DNA from: Zeimonas sp035303885 | GTDB lineage: Bacteria > Pseudomonadota > Gammaproteobacteria > Burkholderiales > Burkholderiaceae_E | Reading direction: 5' to 3' | Assembly (NCBI GenBank): GCA_035303885.1 | Contig: DATGRE010000151.1 | Coordinates: 1-7,964, forward strand | DNA length: 7,964 bases | The notes under the pieces: generated by a model | What the model was told of the DNA's origin: nothing | What the model saw: the letters and a program-made list of their open reading frames with translations, nothing else | The model's database searches: none | Part shown: piece by piece, positions 7,408 through 7,964 of the stretch | How the letters are laid out: each line of letters begins with the position of its first letter | Position numbering within the stretch: position 1 is the first letter of the stretch | Program-made: the position numbers and the translations under genes

Positions 7408-7964
7408 CGCGCGACTCCGGCGGACAGCGCCGCGGCGGCCGGCACAGGCGCGGCCGCCGGTGCCGGTGCGGTCGCGGCGGGCGCGGGCGCCTGCCGGTCG
7501 TCGATGCGCGCGATGCGCGCGCCGAGCGCCTGCAGCCGGTCCTCCATTCGCTCGTAGCCGCGGTCGAGATGGTAGATGCGGTCGACGACCGTCTCGCCTT
7601 CGGCGACGAGTCCGGCGATGACGAGGCCGGCCGAGGCGCGCAGGTCGGTGGCCATCACGCGCGCGCCCGACAGCGCGGGCACGCCGCGAACGACCGCGGT
7701 GTTGCCCTCGATGACGACGTCGGCGCCGAGCCGCTGCAGCTCGAGCACGTGCATGAAGCGATTCTCGAAGATCGTCTCGGTGACGACGCCGATGCCCTGC
7801 GCGATGCAGTTCATCGCCATGAACTGCGCCTGCATGTCGGTGGCGAAGGCCGGATAGGGTGCGGTGCGCACGTGCACCGCACGAGGACGCTGCGCCATGC
7901 GCAGCCGGACCGTGTCCTCGTTGCAGTCGATGCGCGCGCCCGCCTCGCGCAGCTTCTCGAGCGT
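7404..7964 (-). CDS. murA: UDP-N-acetylglucosamine 1-carboxyvinyltransferase MurA (C-terminal part, cut by window edge)
   Basis: MurA transfers enolpyruvate from PEP to UDP-GlcNAc, the first committed step of peptidoglycan synthesis in the cytosol. The frame is open to the window edge, and the visible 186 residues are the C-terminal part of the EPSP-synthase-like fold: APYPAFATDMQAQ (35-47, with the catalytic-site Asp), ENRFMHV (67-73), VMATDLRASAGLV (103-115) and YHLDRGYE (131-138, with the conserved Arg). An Ala replaces the usual Pro in the FPTDMQ motif. MurA normally ends near ALGA.I.R; here about 32 further residues follow that are mostly Ala and Pro, ending SAGVAR. The stop overlaps the hisG start. 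The Met at 7898 is internal and is not the gene start. murA just before hisG is a common betaproteobacterial order. Confidence 0.95.
   Translation of the reverse strand, partial: TLEKLREAGARIDCNEDTVRLRMAQRPRAVHVRTAPYPAFATDMQAQFMAMNCIAQGIGVVTETIFENRFMHVLELQRLGADVVIEGNTAVVRGVPALSGARVMATDLRASAGLVIAGLVAEGETVVDRIYHLDRGYERMEDRLQALGARIARIDDRQAPAPAATAPAPAAAPVPAAAALSAGVAR
7415..7418 (-). promoter_or_regulatory. Ribosome binding site of hisG
   Basis: On the minus strand this reads GGAG (in CCGGAGTC), 7 nt before the hisG ATG at 7407, within the last codons of murA. It suggests hisG can be initiated independently as well as by coupling through the ATGA overlap. Confidence 0.6.
7433..7459 (-). repeat. 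GC-only inverted repeat in the 3' end of murA, upstream of hisG
   Basis: Arms 7433-7441 and 7451-7459 are perfect 9-bp reverse complements made only of G and C, separated by 9 nt. An overlapping alternative pairing exists between 7439-7445 and 7460-7466 (7 bp, 14-nt loop). The element lies in the codons for the Ala/Pro tail of MurA and ends 14 nt before the hisG ribosome binding site. There is no T-run. It may influence hisG translation or simply reflect repetitive Ala/Pro codons. Confidence 0.4.

Overview
This window is a compact stretch of a high-GC (roughly 70% by eye) proteobacterial chromosome in which every gene lies on the minus strand. It holds a nearly complete histidine-biosynthesis operon. 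The gene order (murA, then the his genes, then a HIT protein and tatA), the short-form HisG, the monofunctional HisB, separate hisI and hisE, and residue-level features such as GVCVGEQ in HisH and the start of TatA point to a betaproteobacterium, most likely Burkholderiales. No genus can be named from this alone.

Read in the direction of transcription (right to left), the layout is as follows. The C-terminal part of murA (7964-7404, cut by the window) is followed by hisG (7407-6733), a single 805-codon gene encoding HisD fused to HisC (6736-4319), hisB (4278-3691), hisH (3665-3036), hisA (2973-2233), hisF (2162-1368, GTG start), hisI (1371-964), hisE (967-539), a HIT-family hydrolase gene (542-156) and the first 47 codons of tatA (143-1, cut by the window). 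Five junctions are 4-bp ATGA overlaps: murA/hisG, hisG/hisDC, hisF/hisI, hisI/hisE and hisE/hinT. The remaining gaps are 12 to 70 nt. No stretch longer than 70 nt lacks a gene, and I see no convincing promoter or terminator, so this looks like the middle of one long polycistronic unit.

Together the his genes cover ATP and PRPP to phosphoribosyl-ATP (HisG), hydrolysis and ring opening (HisE, HisI), isomerisation (HisA), ring closure (HisH and HisF), dehydration (HisB), transamination (HisC domain) and the final oxidation to histidine (HisD domain). Two expected partners are absent: HisZ, the regulatory subunit needed by short HisG, and a histidinol-phosphate phosphatase. Both must be encoded elsewhere if the pathway is complete.

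The main unusual feature is the in-frame HisD-HisC fusion, with a linker of about 22 residues rich in Ala and Pro. It joins the enzymes on either side of the missing phosphatase step. Similar Ala/Pro-rich additions are present at the C-terminus of MurA and the N-terminus of HisE, which suggests a local habit of low-complexity termini from which the linker could have arisen. No mobile element, CRISPR array, RNA gene or unknown gene was found; beyond the fusion this is an ordinary core-metabolism region.
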